Source of the DNA: Campylobacteraceae bacterium
GTDB lineage: Bacteria; Campylobacterota; Campylobacteria; Campylobacterales; Sulfurospirillaceae
Assembly: GCA_027050775.1 (NCBI GenBank)
Contig: JALUBH010000020.1
Location: forward strand, 212,609-276,608
DNA length: 64,000 nucleotides
Direction: 5' to 3'
In this document: in pieces, positions 16,820-26,024 of the stretch
Position numbering within the stretch: position 1 is the stretch's first letter
How the letters are laid out: each line of letters begins with the position of its first letter
Notes under the pieces: model-generated
The model's database searches: none
What the model was told of the DNA's origin: nothing
What the model saw: the letters and a program-made list of their open reading frames with translations, nothing else
Translations under genes and position numbers: made by a program

Positions 16820-17289
16820 ATTGGAAATTTAATGAGAAAAATGAGAAAAAATTTCAAGATTTACTAAAAAGATATCCCAAAAAGGACTCTTTGACACTTC
16901 CATCACTTTGGATGATACAGTATCAAGATGGCTGGATTTGTGAGGACGCCATGAGATATCTAGGACAAAGACTAGATATGTCCCCTATGGATATATACTC
17001 TATCGCCTCTTTCTACTCAATGTTCCACTTAGAACCGATAGGCAAATACAACATACAGGTATGCAAAACACTCTCATGTAAACTCAGAGGCAGTGAAGAT
17101 ATAAAAAAACATATAGAAAATAGGCTTGGCATAAAAGCGGGAGAGAGTACGGAAGATATGAAATTTACAATTACAGAAGTTGAATGCCTAGGCTCATGTG
17201 GAACTGCACCTTGTGTATGCATAAATGAAAATTATATACAAAACTCAACACCTAAAATGATAGATGATATTTTGGATGGATTAAAATGA
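16816..17289 (+). CDS. nuoE: NADH-quinone oxidoreductase subunit E
   Basis: A 157-residue 24-kDa subunit with a thioredoxin-like fold binding a [2Fe-2S] cluster. The four ligands are in VCKTLSC and ECLGSCG. The upstream helix block YLGQRLDMSPMDIYSIASFYSMFHL is typical. The ATG overlaps the nuoCD stop (ATGA), and the same coupling links it to nuoF. Campylobacter and Helicobacter lack a true NuoE, so its presence indicates an NADH-oxidising enzyme. Confidence 0.95.
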   Translation: MNWKFNEKNEKKFQDLLKRYPKKDSLTLPSLWMIQYQDGWICEDAMRYLGQRLDMSPMDIYSIASFYSMFHLEPIGKYNIQVCKTLSCKLRGSEDIKKHIENRLGIKAGESTEDMKFTITEVECLGSCGTAPCVCINENYIQNSTPKMIDDILDGLK

Positions 17290-18530
17290 TACAAAAGATA
17301 GTAAGCAAAAATTTTGATGTATTGGACTCTCATCTTTTACATGTAGCAAAACAAAATGGCAGATACTCATCACTTGAAAAATTATTTTCCATGAGTAGTG
17401 AAGATGTGCTCGATGCAGTTGATCAGAGTGGACTAAGAGGAAAAGGTGGTGGTGGTGCCCCAACCGCTGGAAAGTGGAAACTCATACCAAGCCCATGCGA
17501 TAAACCTACATATCTTATAATAAATTCCGATGAAAGCGAACCAGGTACTTTTAAAGACAGGCAAATTTTAGAATATGACCCTCACCTTTTGATAGAGGGA
17601 ATTATATGCTCCTCATATGCCATCAAGTCTCATCATGCCTACATATATATAAGAGGAGAGTATGTTTTTTGGGCAAAAAGACTCCAAAAAGCTATAGATG
17701 AGGCATACAATGCAAAAATCATCGGCAAAAGTGTTATGGGGCATGATTACGAGCTAGAAATCACACTTCATAGGGGAGCGGGAGCTTATATATGCGGTGA
17801 AAAAAGCGCACTAGTAGAGTCTTTAGAGGGCAAAAGAGGGCATCCTAGACTCAAACCTCAGCAAAAAGAACCAGAGTGGTTTTTCGGAAATCCTGCAATT
17901 GTAAATAATGTCGAAACTATAGCTAGTGTTCCTTTCATCATCAAAGAAGGTTTCGCAGCATACAGAGCATATGGCACCCAAATGAGTCCGGGAACCATGC
18001 TTTTTGGAATGAGTGGTCATGTACAAAACCCGGGTATCTATGAGGCACAATTTGGCGAAAGTATGAGTGAGTTTATAAACAAAATCGGGGGCGGCATAAA
18101 AGATGGCAAAAAACTAAAAGCTATCATTCCTGGAGGCTCATCTACGCATGTCCTAAAAGCAGATGAGATAGAAGACATAACGCTAGATTACGAATCTCTA
18201 AAAGCTCACGGCTCGAGTCTTGGAACGGGTGGAATGATACTGATGGATGAGACTGTTTTTATGCCTGATGTTGTAAAAAATCTATTTGAATTTTATCACC
18301 ATGAAAGTTGCGGTCAATGCACTCCTTGTCGAGAAGGTGTCGGTTGGAGCGATAAACTTATGGGCAAGATACTTGATGGGAAAGGGACTAAAAAAGACCT
18401 CGAAACTCTTATGGATTTAAGTTTTATACTAAATGGAAAGACTATATGTGTCTTTGCACCCTCAGTTGCACACATCATAGATAGCTATATAAATAAATTT
18501 AAAGATGAGTTCTACTCTTTAGTAAAATAA
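17286..18530 (+). CDS. nuoF: NADH-quinone oxidoreductase subunit F (FMN and NADH site)
   Basis: A 414-residue 51-kDa subunit. It has the glycine-rich NADH/FMN loop GLRGKGGGGAPTAGKWK near residue 49, SDESEPGTFKDR, and GAGAYICGEKSALVESLEGKRGHPRLKPQ near residue 165. The N3 cluster ligands are ESCGQCTPCREG plus a final Cys in TICVFAP. All FMN and Fe-S determinants are present. It is the last gene of the plus-strand half; the stop lies only 20 bp from the 3' end of nuoN on the other strand. Confidence 0.96.
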   Translation: MIQKIVSKNFDVLDSHLLHVAKQNGRYSSLEKLFSMSSEDVLDAVDQSGLRGKGGGGAPTAGKWKLIPSPCDKPTYLIINSDESEPGTFKDRQILEYDPHLLIEGIICSSYAIKSHHAYIYIRGEYVFWAKRLQKAIDEAYNAKIIGKSVMGHDYELEITLHRGAGAYICGEKSALVESLEGKRGHPRLKPQQKEPEWFFGNPAIVNNVETIASVPFIIKEGFAAYRAYGTQMSPGTMLFGMSGHVQNPGIYEAQFGESMSEFINKIGGGIKDGKKLKAIIPGGSSTHVLKADEIEDITLDYESLKAHGSSLGTGGMILMDETVFMPDVVKNLFEFYHHESCGQCTPCREGVGWSDKLMGKILDGKGTKKDLETLMDLSFILNGKTICVFAPSVAHIIDSYINKFKDEFYSLVK

Positions 18531-18550
18531 TTGACCTGACACATTATATA

Positions 18551-20053
18551 TCAACCCATAAATAGAGATTGATATGCAAATTTTGCCGTATCTATCAAAA
18601 AGTCAATTCCTGGGAAATATGAAACCAAGGTATTTCCTATTCCTCCCCAAATTATCAGTATGGCCATTATCCCTATAACCAAAGGTGGAATTCCTCTAAG
18701 TGGAGGGATTTTACCTTTCATCTCAGGACTTGGATAAAAGTACATCAAAGCTATAAGTTTAAAATAGTAGTAAACAGAGACAAATGTTGCTAATATTCCT
18801 ACAATTGCCAAAATGGTATAACCAGACTCTATCGCCCCTATAAAAATATAAAACTTTCCAATAAAACCTATGGTTGAAGGAATTCCTGCCAATGAGAGTA
18901 AAAATATACTCATCATAGCAGCCATATACGGTCTTACATGAGAAAACCCTCTAAAATCCTCATAAGTAACTCTTAGATGATCACTTGATGCTATATAAGA
19001 AAGCATTCCAAAAGCACCCATGGAAGACAAAAAGTATGCAATAAGATAGAAGATTATCGATGTAGCCGCACTTTCACCAATACTACCTATAGAAACAAAC
19101 GCTATGAGTAAATAACCCGTATGAACTATGCTTGAAGCAGCAAGCATTCTTTTGAGACTTGTTTGAAAAATTGCCAAAAAACTTCCATATATCATAGTCA
19201 AAATGGCTACATAAAAGAGTATGTCACTCCATATATTTTTCAGCTCATGAAAATCGACCAGCACAAATCTTAGTATAAAACCAAATATAGCCACCTTAAA
19301 TGTCGAAGCCATAAAAGCAGTGATAGGCAAAGGTGCGCCTTCATAGGCATCCATTGACCAATTTTGAAAAGGAAATGCCGCAATTTTAAACAAAAATGTT
19401 ATAAGTATAAGTGTTCCACCAACTATAGTAAGTGTCATGTCCTCTGTTTTATGAGAAGATAGATAACTTGCAATATTTAAGATATTTGTGCTTTTTGTTC
19501 CTGCATATATAAGAGTAACGCCAAGCAAAAACATAATACTTGCCATCGAACCAAGTATTAGATATCTAAAACTCCCCTCTATTCTTCTGACATTGTTTTT
19601 TTGAAAGCCAATCAAAACATACAAAGATATAGAGGCAATTTCAAGAGCAATAAAAGAGGTAAAAAGCTCATTGCTCTGAACCAATAAAAGCATACCGAAA
19701 ACAGCAAAAAGAAGCAGAGAAAATACTTCGCCTCTAAGCATATTCGACTTATCAAAGTAATGGGTTCCTACTAACACCGTAACAATGCCACCTGCAATAA
19801 TTATAGAGTTAAAATACCCAGAAAATGTATCTGAAACAAGCATATAAGAGAATAGATGAGCATATGGAGCAATTGAATATACCATACCAAAGTTTAAAGC
19901 ATTTGTTGCAAAAGAAACAATCAGAAAAAAGAGCGCTACCCAAGACAATTTGTCTATACTAAATTTCTTAATCGGACTTAGTAACATTAAAACAATGGCA
20001 CCAACACCTATGGACAAAAGTGGCAATAGATAAATTATATCATCATACTTCAT
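18551..20053 (-). CDS. nuoN: NADH-quinone oxidoreductase subunit N
   Basis: A 500-residue antiporter-like membrane subunit with about 14 hydrophobic helices. The proton-channel motif FKIAAFPFQNWSMDAYEGAPLPITAFMASTFKVA lies near residue 220. It contains the conserved Lys and the helix-breaking Pro. It is the last gene of the minus-strand half, overlapping nuoM by 4 bp and converging on nuoF. No terminator hairpin is seen in the 20-bp gap. Confidence 0.95.
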   Translation of the reverse strand: MKYDDIIYLLPLLSIGVGAIVLMLLSPIKKFSIDKLSWVALFFLIVSFATNALNFGMVYSIAPYAHLFSYMLVSDTFSGYFNSIIIAGGIVTVLVGTHYFDKSNMLRGEVFSLLLFAVFGMLLLVQSNELFTSFIALEIASISLYVLIGFQKNNVRRIEGSFRYLILGSMASIMFLLGVTLIYAGTKSTNILNIASYLSSHKTEDMTLTIVGGTLILITFLFKIAAFPFQNWSMDAYEGAPLPITAFMASTFKVAIFGFILRFVLVDFHELKNIWSDILFYVAILTMIYGSFLAIFQTSLKRMLAASSIVHTGYLLIAFVSIGSIGESAATSIIFYLIAYFLSSMGAFGMLSYIASSDHLRVTYEDFRGFSHVRPYMAAMMSIFLLSLAGIPSTIGFIGKFYIFIGAIESGYTILAIVGILATFVSVYYYFKLIALMYFYPSPEMKGKIPPLRGIPPLVIGIMAILIIWGGIGNTLVSYFPGIDFLIDTAKFAYQSLFMG

Positions 20054-21534
20054 GATCCAACTCCCACTTTTAAAATATCTACAAGATAGTGTGTTATAGT
20101 TGGCTCAATCTTATATAAAAACCAGTGTGGATATATACCCATGGCAAATATAACCACTGCCAAACTAAATATACCTACCATCTCTTTTATATCCAAATCT
20201 TTCATTTTACTCACATCATTATCTGTACCAACTAAAATAGCTCTTTGAAATAGCCAAAACATAAAACTAGCTGCCACCAAAACAGTCAATGCAGAAATTA
20301 CACCCACATAGTGGTTAAATTGAAATAAACCAAATACTATCAACAACTCTGAAACGAATCCATTGGTTCCGGGCAGTCCAACTATGCAAAGAAGCATCAA
20401 TGCAAAAGCAAGTGTCAAAAATGGAGCTTTTTTTGCTATGCCACCAAGCCCAGAGATTGATCTTATGCCCAAATCATGTTCAATAGTTCCATTGAGTAAA
20501 AAAAGTCCACCAGTTGCCATAGCGTGAGCAACAATCAAAAATGCGGCTCCTGTCATACCATAAATATTTAGTGAAAAGATACCCGCTGTTATGAAAGATA
20601 GATGCGAAGCCGAAGAGTAGGCAAACATCTTCTTGATATTTTGCTGCATCAACGCTGCAATACCAAAATACAACAGCCCAAAGACACCAAGCCCTACAAA
20701 ATATGGTGCAAATTCTACATATTGGTGAGGAAAAAGAGGCAGTACAAATCTAACTATCCCGTAAATTCCCAATTTTGCCATGATGGAAGATAGTATAAAA
20801 ACACCACCTGTCGGCGAGTTTGAATAAGTTTGCATAAGCCATGTATGGAAAGGAAAAATAGGAATCTTTATAGCAAATGCTATCATAAAACCAAAAAACA
20901 GTAGTGTTCTTTGAAGATTAGTAAGGGTTGTAATTTGCACTAAATCACTAAGTTGAAAACTCCAAACTCCAAATTCATTATAAAATGCAACTCCTAGATA
21001 TAGTATAGAAACAAGCATAAATAAAGAGCCCATTATCGTGTATATGGTAATCTTTAGCGTGGAAAATATCCTATTGCCTGTCCCATAAATTCCTATAATC
21101 ATAAATACCGGCAAAAGCATCGATTCCCAAAAGAAGTAAAATAAAATCATATCCAAAGACAGAAGTGCTCCTGTGACACCTGTTTGTATCAAAAGCATAC
21201 TTGCCCAATAACCTTTGGCTTTTTTTGTCTTCCATAAAAATAGATAACCTAAAGGTATAAGAGTAGTGATAAGCATCAAAATAATCATAGAAAAACCATC
21301 AACACCCAAACTATAGTATATACCATAAGTTGTAATCCAAGGATGAAATTCTCTAAACTGCATATAATCAGTCAGTCGAAATCGAAAAAATATACTCAAG
21401 GAGAGTAGAAAAACCACCACAGTTGTGGCAAATGCAACATTTCTAGTTACCTTCATACCCACAGGAAGTATCAACAGAACAAAAGAGACAACAAGAGGTA
21501 AGAAAATGATTAGAGTTAAAAGTCCTATACCCAT
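20050..21534 (-). CDS. nuoM: NADH-quinone oxidoreductase subunit M
   Basis: A 494-residue antiporter-like subunit. The FFFWESMLLPVFMIIGIYGTGNR block near residue 130 has the conserved Glu. The FAIKIPIFPFHTWLMQTYSNSPTGGVFILSSIMAKLG block near residue 220 has the channel Lys and His. The helix count and length are normal. It starts 4 bp after nuoL and overlaps nuoN by 4 bp. Confidence 0.95.
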   Translation of the reverse strand: MGIGLLTLIIFLPLVVSFVLLILPVGMKVTRNVAFATTVVVFLLSLSIFFRFRLTDYMQFREFHPWITTYGIYYSLGVDGFSMIILMLITTLIPLGYLFLWKTKKAKGYWASMLLIQTGVTGALLSLDMILFYFFWESMLLPVFMIIGIYGTGNRIFSTLKITIYTIMGSLFMLVSILYLGVAFYNEFGVWSFQLSDLVQITTLTNLQRTLLFFGFMIAFAIKIPIFPFHTWLMQTYSNSPTGGVFILSSIMAKLGIYGIVRFVLPLFPHQYVEFAPYFVGLGVFGLLYFGIAALMQQNIKKMFAYSSASHLSFITAGIFSLNIYGMTGAAFLIVAHAMATGGLFLLNGTIEHDLGIRSISGLGGIAKKAPFLTLAFALMLLCIVGLPGTNGFVSELLIVFGLFQFNHYVGVISALTVLVAASFMFWLFQRAILVGTDNDVSKMKDLDIKEMVGIFSLAVVIFAMGIYPHWFLYKIEPTITHYLVDILKVGVGS

Positions 21535-21538
21535 AAAA

Positions 21539-23422
21539 CTATCCTAACTTCAATATCAAATAGAGGCTAAAAGAGCTAATTCCAACCAACATAAAAAAGG
21601 CGTAAGCCCTTGTATTTGCACTCTGCATCCGCCCAACCCTTCTACCTAAATTTATAAAACCACTTGAGATGGACATCACGATTTTATCTATAATTCCATC
21701 GTCAACAACTACTGATATAAAAACGCTCAATTTTTGGAGACCTTTTACAAAAACATAATCATATGCCTCATCTATATAAAATTTATTGTACACTACGCCA
21801 CTTATTTTTATCTCTTTACTAAAATCATATTTATAAAATTTTACATATGCTATACCGATGCCGATAAGTCCAGCCACTACACTTATAAGCATGAGCGAAA
21901 TCTCTTGCACATGCTCTACATGTAGAGCTGGCCCACTCCAAGCTTCAAGCCAACTATCTATCAGATTATGAGCACCAAAAACCTCCGGCAAACCCACAAA
22001 TCCGGCAAATGTAGCACCAAAAGCCAAAATAACCAGTGGAGCTTTCATACTCCACGAAAGCTCACCTACTTTTTTATCACTATAATTTTTACCTTCAAAA
22101 GTAACAAAAAAGAGTCTAAACATATAATATGCTGTCAAAGTAGCGGTAAAAAGACCTATGATATATATCAAGTATTCTTGGTGCAAGTAAGCTTTTAACA
22201 AAATCTCATCTTTGCTAAAAAATCCGGAAAAAGGAGGTATGCCACTTATCGCCAAAGTAGCGGTAAGCATAGTTATATATACAAGAGGTATTTTTTTTCT
22301 TAAACCTCCCATCTTAAAGATATTTTGTTCATGATGTAGTGCTATGATAACAGCACCAGCTCCCATAAACAGAAGGGCTTTGAAAAAAGCATGTGTAAAG
22401 ACATGAAAAAGACCAGTCGAGTATCCGCCTAAGCCAACTGCTATAAACATATAACCTAGTTGAGATATGGTAGAGTATGCAAGTATCTTTTTGATGTCGG
22501 TCTGTCTCATGGCGATAATAGCAGCAAAAAGAGCAGAAAATGCACCGATATATGCTATAAATACCCCAACATCAGGAATTAAATCATATAAAAAGTGAAA
22601 TCTTGCCACCATGTAAACACCGGCTGTAACCATCGTAGCTGCATGTATGAGTGCTGAGACCGGCGTTGGTCCTGCCATAGCATCAGGCAACCAGACATAA
22701 AGTGGTATCTGCGCTGATTTTCCCATCGCTCCCACAAATAGAGCAACCCCTATAAAAGTAAGAACAGGGATAGGCACTAAAGAGACATACTCCTCAAGCG
22801 CATAGTAGTCAAATCCCAATTTTCCAACATAAAAAAACATGGTGACCAGCCCAATGATAAAGCCAAAATCACCTATTCTATTAACTATAAAAGCTTTATT
22901 TCCCGCTACAACATTAAGAGGATCGGTAAAATAAAAACTAATCAAAAGGTATGAGCACAGCCCAACGCCCTCCCAGCCTATAAACATAATAAGTGGGCTG
23001 TTTGCCAAAACCAAAAGCAACATGGACGCCATAAAAAGATTAAAATATGAGAAAAATTTGCCATACCCCCCATCACCTTTCATATATCCTGATGCGTATA
23101 TATGTATCATGGAGCCTATAAAGGTGACAAAAATAGTCATAAAGATAGATAATCTATCACCCAAAAAGCCCATACTAATGATGTAGCCATTAACTTTTAA
23201 CCAAGTATATGGCTCATATATATACTCACTTGCCCCTTCATAAAGGCCTATACAAAACAAAACTCCCAAAACAAAACTTGCCATAGGAGCAAAAAGAGCC
23301 AAAGTGGTAAAAACAAAATCCGGAATCTTTCTTATTTTTATGGAGTAAAGATGCATCAATCCTAAAAACAGTGAACTGATAAGCGGAATTAAAACAATCC
23401 ATGCTAAAAAGTGGCTGTTCAT
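21539..23422 (-). CDS. nuoL: NADH-quinone oxidoreductase subunit L
   Basis: A 627-residue antiporter-like subunit, the largest in the membrane arm. It has the FIGWEGVGLCSYLLISFYF block near residue 148, the QIPLYVWLPDAMAGPTPVSALIHAATMVTAGVYM block near residue 235, and the C-terminal lateral-helix region after residue 500. It overlaps nuoK by 4 bp. A 16-bp palindrome centred on CTACATGTAG lies in the coding sequence at 21913-21928. Confidence 0.95.
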   Translation of the reverse strand: MNSHFLAWIVLIPLISSLFLGLMHLYSIKIRKIPDFVFTTLALFAPMASFVLGVLFCIGLYEGASEYIYEPYTWLKVNGYIISMGFLGDRLSIFMTIFVTFIGSMIHIYASGYMKGDGGYGKFFSYFNLFMASMLLLVLANSPLIMFIGWEGVGLCSYLLISFYFTDPLNVVAGNKAFIVNRIGDFGFIIGLVTMFFYVGKLGFDYYALEEYVSLVPIPVLTFIGVALFVGAMGKSAQIPLYVWLPDAMAGPTPVSALIHAATMVTAGVYMVARFHFLYDLIPDVGVFIAYIGAFSALFAAIIAMRQTDIKKILAYSTISQLGYMFIAVGLGGYSTGLFHVFTHAFFKALLFMGAGAVIIALHHEQNIFKMGGLRKKIPLVYITMLTATLAISGIPPFSGFFSKDEILLKAYLHQEYLIYIIGLFTATLTAYYMFRLFFVTFEGKNYSDKKVGELSWSMKAPLVILAFGATFAGFVGLPEVFGAHNLIDSWLEAWSGPALHVEHVQEISLMLISVVAGLIGIGIAYVKFYKYDFSKEIKISGVVYNKFYIDEAYDYVFVKGLQKLSVFISVVVDDGIIDKIVMSISSGFINLGRRVGRMQSANTRAYAFFMLVGISSFSLYLILKLG

Positions 23423-23739
23423 AGTGTACCCTTCTGTTTTAATGCATTGTAATCATCAATATTTAAAGAGTGTTTTAGCCTAAACATAGCAACTATCAAC
23501 GATAAAAATACCGCAGCTTCCGAAGCAGCTATCGCCATCACCATCATGGCTATAATCTGCCCGTCCATCGAACTAAAATATTTGCTTAAAGTCACTAACA
23601 TCAGATTTATGGCATTTAACATCAACTCTATGGACATATAAATTATAAATATATTTTTTCTGCTGATCAAGCCGATAATTCCTATACTAAAAAGTAGAAT
23701 AGATAACGATATATAGGACATAAAAGATGCTTCAATCAT
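23419..23739 (-). CDS. nuoK: NADH-quinone oxidoreductase subunit K
   Basis: A 106-residue subunit with three membrane helices. The helix 2 and 3 glutamates that take part in proton transfer are in YMSIELMLNAINLMLV and AIAASEAAVFLSLIVAMFR. It overlaps nuoJ by 4 bp and nuoL by 4 bp. Confidence 0.95.
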   Translation of the reverse strand: MIEASFMSYISLSILLFSIGIIGLISRKNIFIIYMSIELMLNAINLMLVTLSKYFSSMDGQIIAMMVMAIAASEAAVFLSLIVAMFRLKHSLNIDDYNALKQKGTL

Positions 23740-24242
23740 TTTCTCTCCCTCTTTCTTGCTAAAACTATCGAGCCTATCAATGCCACCAAAAGCAAGATAG
23801 ATATAGTCTCAAACGGCAATAGCCATCCCCTAAAAAGCTTATCTCCAAGCATCTTTATATCACCAAAATTCTTTATCTTGGTAGTAAAATCTCCGATATG
23901 AGGCATTCTGAGAAATGCTTCAAACAAAAGATAGTCTATAGGAGTTAAAACGATAGCAACTACAAGCATATTTATATATTTATTTGGCTCTTTTGGAGCA
24001 TGTTCTTCTCTTATATTTAAGAACATAATGATAAAAAGCATAAGTGTAATTATCGCTCCAGCATAAATTATAATTTGTACCATAAATAAAAACGAAGCAT
24101 TTAAAAGTGCATAAAGCCCTGCTAGCGCCATCACTGTTACTATAAAGCTAAGAGCACTGTGCATTGTATTTGAAAACATTATCATACCAATGGCACCCAT
24201 GAGCGCAAATAGTGATAAAATCAAAAATATAACATTTATCAT
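23736..24242 (-). CDS. nuoJ: NADH-quinone oxidoreductase subunit J
   Basis: A 168-residue membrane subunit with five hydrophobic helices. The VQIIIYAGAIITLMLFIIMFLN segment is the conserved third helix that becomes a pi-bulge in complex I structures. It overlaps both neighbours by 4 bp. Confidence 0.93.
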   Translation of the reverse strand: MINVIFLILSLFALMGAIGMIMFSNTMHSALSFIVTVMALAGLYALLNASFLFMVQIIIYAGAIITLMLFIIMFLNIREEHAPKEPNKYINMLVVAIVLTPIDYLLFEAFLRMPHIGDFTTKIKNFGDIKMLGDKLFRGWLLPFETISILLLVALIGSIVLARKRERK

Positions 24243-24739
24243 TTTTCGCCCTCGAAGGATTTGTGCGCTAACAACTGCTCTTTATCCAAGACAAAATCCT
24301 TTCTTCTTTTCGCTACAAAACTAAAAATACCGGTATCCATCCTTATGGCATCACAAGGGCAGGCCTCCACGCATCCACCACAAAATACACACTCTAACAA
24401 ATCTATCTTAAAAACTGCCGGCATTTTTTCATCTATGCCATCTCTTCTCTCTTTTCCCTCTATAAAAATACAATCGGCAGGACAGGCAGTAGCACACATA
24501 AAACAAGCTACGCATCTTACGCTCCCATCATCTCTATGAGTGAGTCTATGAACGCCTCTGTATCTTTGCGTTATATCTTGAGGTTTCATCTCCGGGTAAC
24601 ACTCTGTTTTTATATTTGAAGTATCACTTAGATTTTTGGCAAAATGAGACATTGTAGTCTTCATTCCGGCAAATATAGCAGGCAAATAGAGTTTGTCTTT
24701 AAAACTCTTACCATATCTTGGTACTATTTTTATGCCCAT
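24239..24739 (-). CDS. nuoI: NADH-quinone oxidoreductase subunit I
   Basis: An 8Fe ferredoxin-like subunit carrying N6a and N6b. The ligands are CVACFMCATACPADC near residue 77 and CVFCGGCVEACPCDAI near residue 120. The start at 24739 (MGIKIVPRYG) is chosen because GGAG lies 6 nt upstream and the ATG follows the nuoH stop; a start 9 codons earlier would lie inside nuoH. The product is then 166 residues. It overlaps nuoJ by 4 bp. Confidence 0.93.
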   Translation of the reverse strand: MGIKIVPRYGKSFKDKLYLPAIFAGMKTTMSHFAKNLSDTSNIKTECYPEMKPQDITQRYRGVHRLTHRDDGSVRCVACFMCATACPADCIFIEGKERRDGIDEKMPAVFKIDLLECVFCGGCVEACPCDAIRMDTGIFSFVAKRRKDFVLDKEQLLAHKSFEGEK

Positions 24740-24740
24740 A

Positions 24741-26024
24741 TCAAACTCCAAATCCAACGACCACAAGTGCAGTTAAAAATATATTTGCAATGGAGAGTGG
24801 CAATAATACTTTCCAGCCCAAGTTTTGAAGTTGGTCATATCTAAATCTAGGAAGTGTCCATCTAACCCAAACAAAAACAAAATTCATCAACAAAAGCTTT
24901 ATAGCGAATGTTGCCACTTGTATAACTGCTACTGCTATATTTGTTCCTGTAACTCCTATGCCGCTATATAAAAAATATGCTAATATTGCTATTATCACCA
25001 TATTCATAAGCACCATCATTCGCAGTAACCATTTGGTCTCTTTGTTTCTTATGTCATCAGTTTTAGGCCAAACATTGTTTTTTACAATCCATCTTCCAAA
25101 AAGAAAACTCAAGAGAGGAAGCGCTACTACAATAATCCACATAATAGCACTAAAGTGCTCTTTTAGTGTTGCAGTGCCAAGCCAAGGCAAGTTGTATCCG
25201 CCGAAAAACAGAGTCACTATCAAGGCGCTTGAAGCACTCATGGCTACATATTCACCTACAAAAAAAAGTCCAAATTTCATAGCGCTATACTCTGTATGAT
25301 AACCTCCGACTATCTCACTCTCACCCTCAGCTATATCAAAAGGTGTTCTGTTTGCCTCTGCAAAAGCCGTAACTATGAAGATGATAGCAGCTAGAGGCTG
25401 CATGACAACTCCCCATGCCGGGATAAAACCGAAAAGAAGTTTTCCTTGAAAGTTTACTATATCTACTAAATTTATAGAGCCATAAGTGATTAAAAGGGAT
25501 ATAAGAGCCAAAGTCATAGAAGCTTCATAGCTTATCACTTGTGCACCTGCTCTGATTGAACCAAGCAAAGAGTACTTGTTGTTACTAGCCCAGCCTCCTA
25601 ATATGATTCCATATATACTAAGCCCGGCAAATGCCAAAAACCAAAGCACTCCTAAATTTATAGGCAAGCCTTGCATCACAAAGGTTTGAGAGCCTATCAC
25701 CAAATCATCGGCAAAAGGCATCACCATATATGATAAAAAGGCTGAAGCAAAAACAATAACCGGTGCTATTGAAAAGACAAATTTCTCTTTGATGGCTCCT
25801 GCTCTAAAATCCTCTTTAAATACCAATTTAAGCATATCTGCAAAAGACTGTATCAACCCTCCTAAGCGAAATCCTGCTATATTGCATCTATTTGGCCCAA
25901 GTCTATCTTGTATAAATCCTGCCACTCTTCTTTCAACCCATACCAAAATAGGCGCAGCTCCCAGCGAAAAGAGGAGAGCTATAATTATGTTAACAACTAT
26001 AACTATTATGAGTATAATATTCAT
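24741..26024 (-). CDS. nuoH: NADH-quinone oxidoreductase subunit H, enlarged form
   Basis: The membrane subunit that forms the quinone cavity. Family blocks are present: VERRVAGFIQDRLGPNR near residue 31, EANRTPFDIAEGESEIVGGYHTEYSAMKFGLFF near residue 224, and WTLPRFRYDQLQNLGWKVLLPLS at the C-terminus. The length is 427 residues against roughly 330 in the common form. The excess lies between about residues 270 and 355 and adds hydrophobic segments plus a charged loop (VWPKTDDIRNKETKW). Similar long forms are known outside the proteobacterial type, so this may be a lineage feature. It overlaps nuoG by 4 bp. Confidence 0.94.
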   Translation of the reverse strand: MNIILIIVIVVNIIIALLFSLGAAPILVWVERRVAGFIQDRLGPNRCNIAGFRLGGLIQSFADMLKLVFKEDFRAGAIKEKFVFSIAPVIVFASAFLSYMVMPFADDLVIGSQTFVMQGLPINLGVLWFLAFAGLSIYGIILGGWASNNKYSLLGSIRAGAQVISYEASMTLALISLLITYGSINLVDIVNFQGKLLFGFIPAWGVVMQPLAAIIFIVTAFAEANRTPFDIAEGESEIVGGYHTEYSAMKFGLFFVGEYVAMSASSALIVTLFFGGYNLPWLGTATLKEHFSAIMWIIVVALPLLSFLFGRWIVKNNVWPKTDDIRNKETKWLLRMMVLMNMVIIAILAYFLYSGIGVTGTNIAVAVIQVATFAIKLLLMNFVFVWVRWTLPRFRYDQLQNLGWKVLLPLSIANIFLTALVVVGFGV

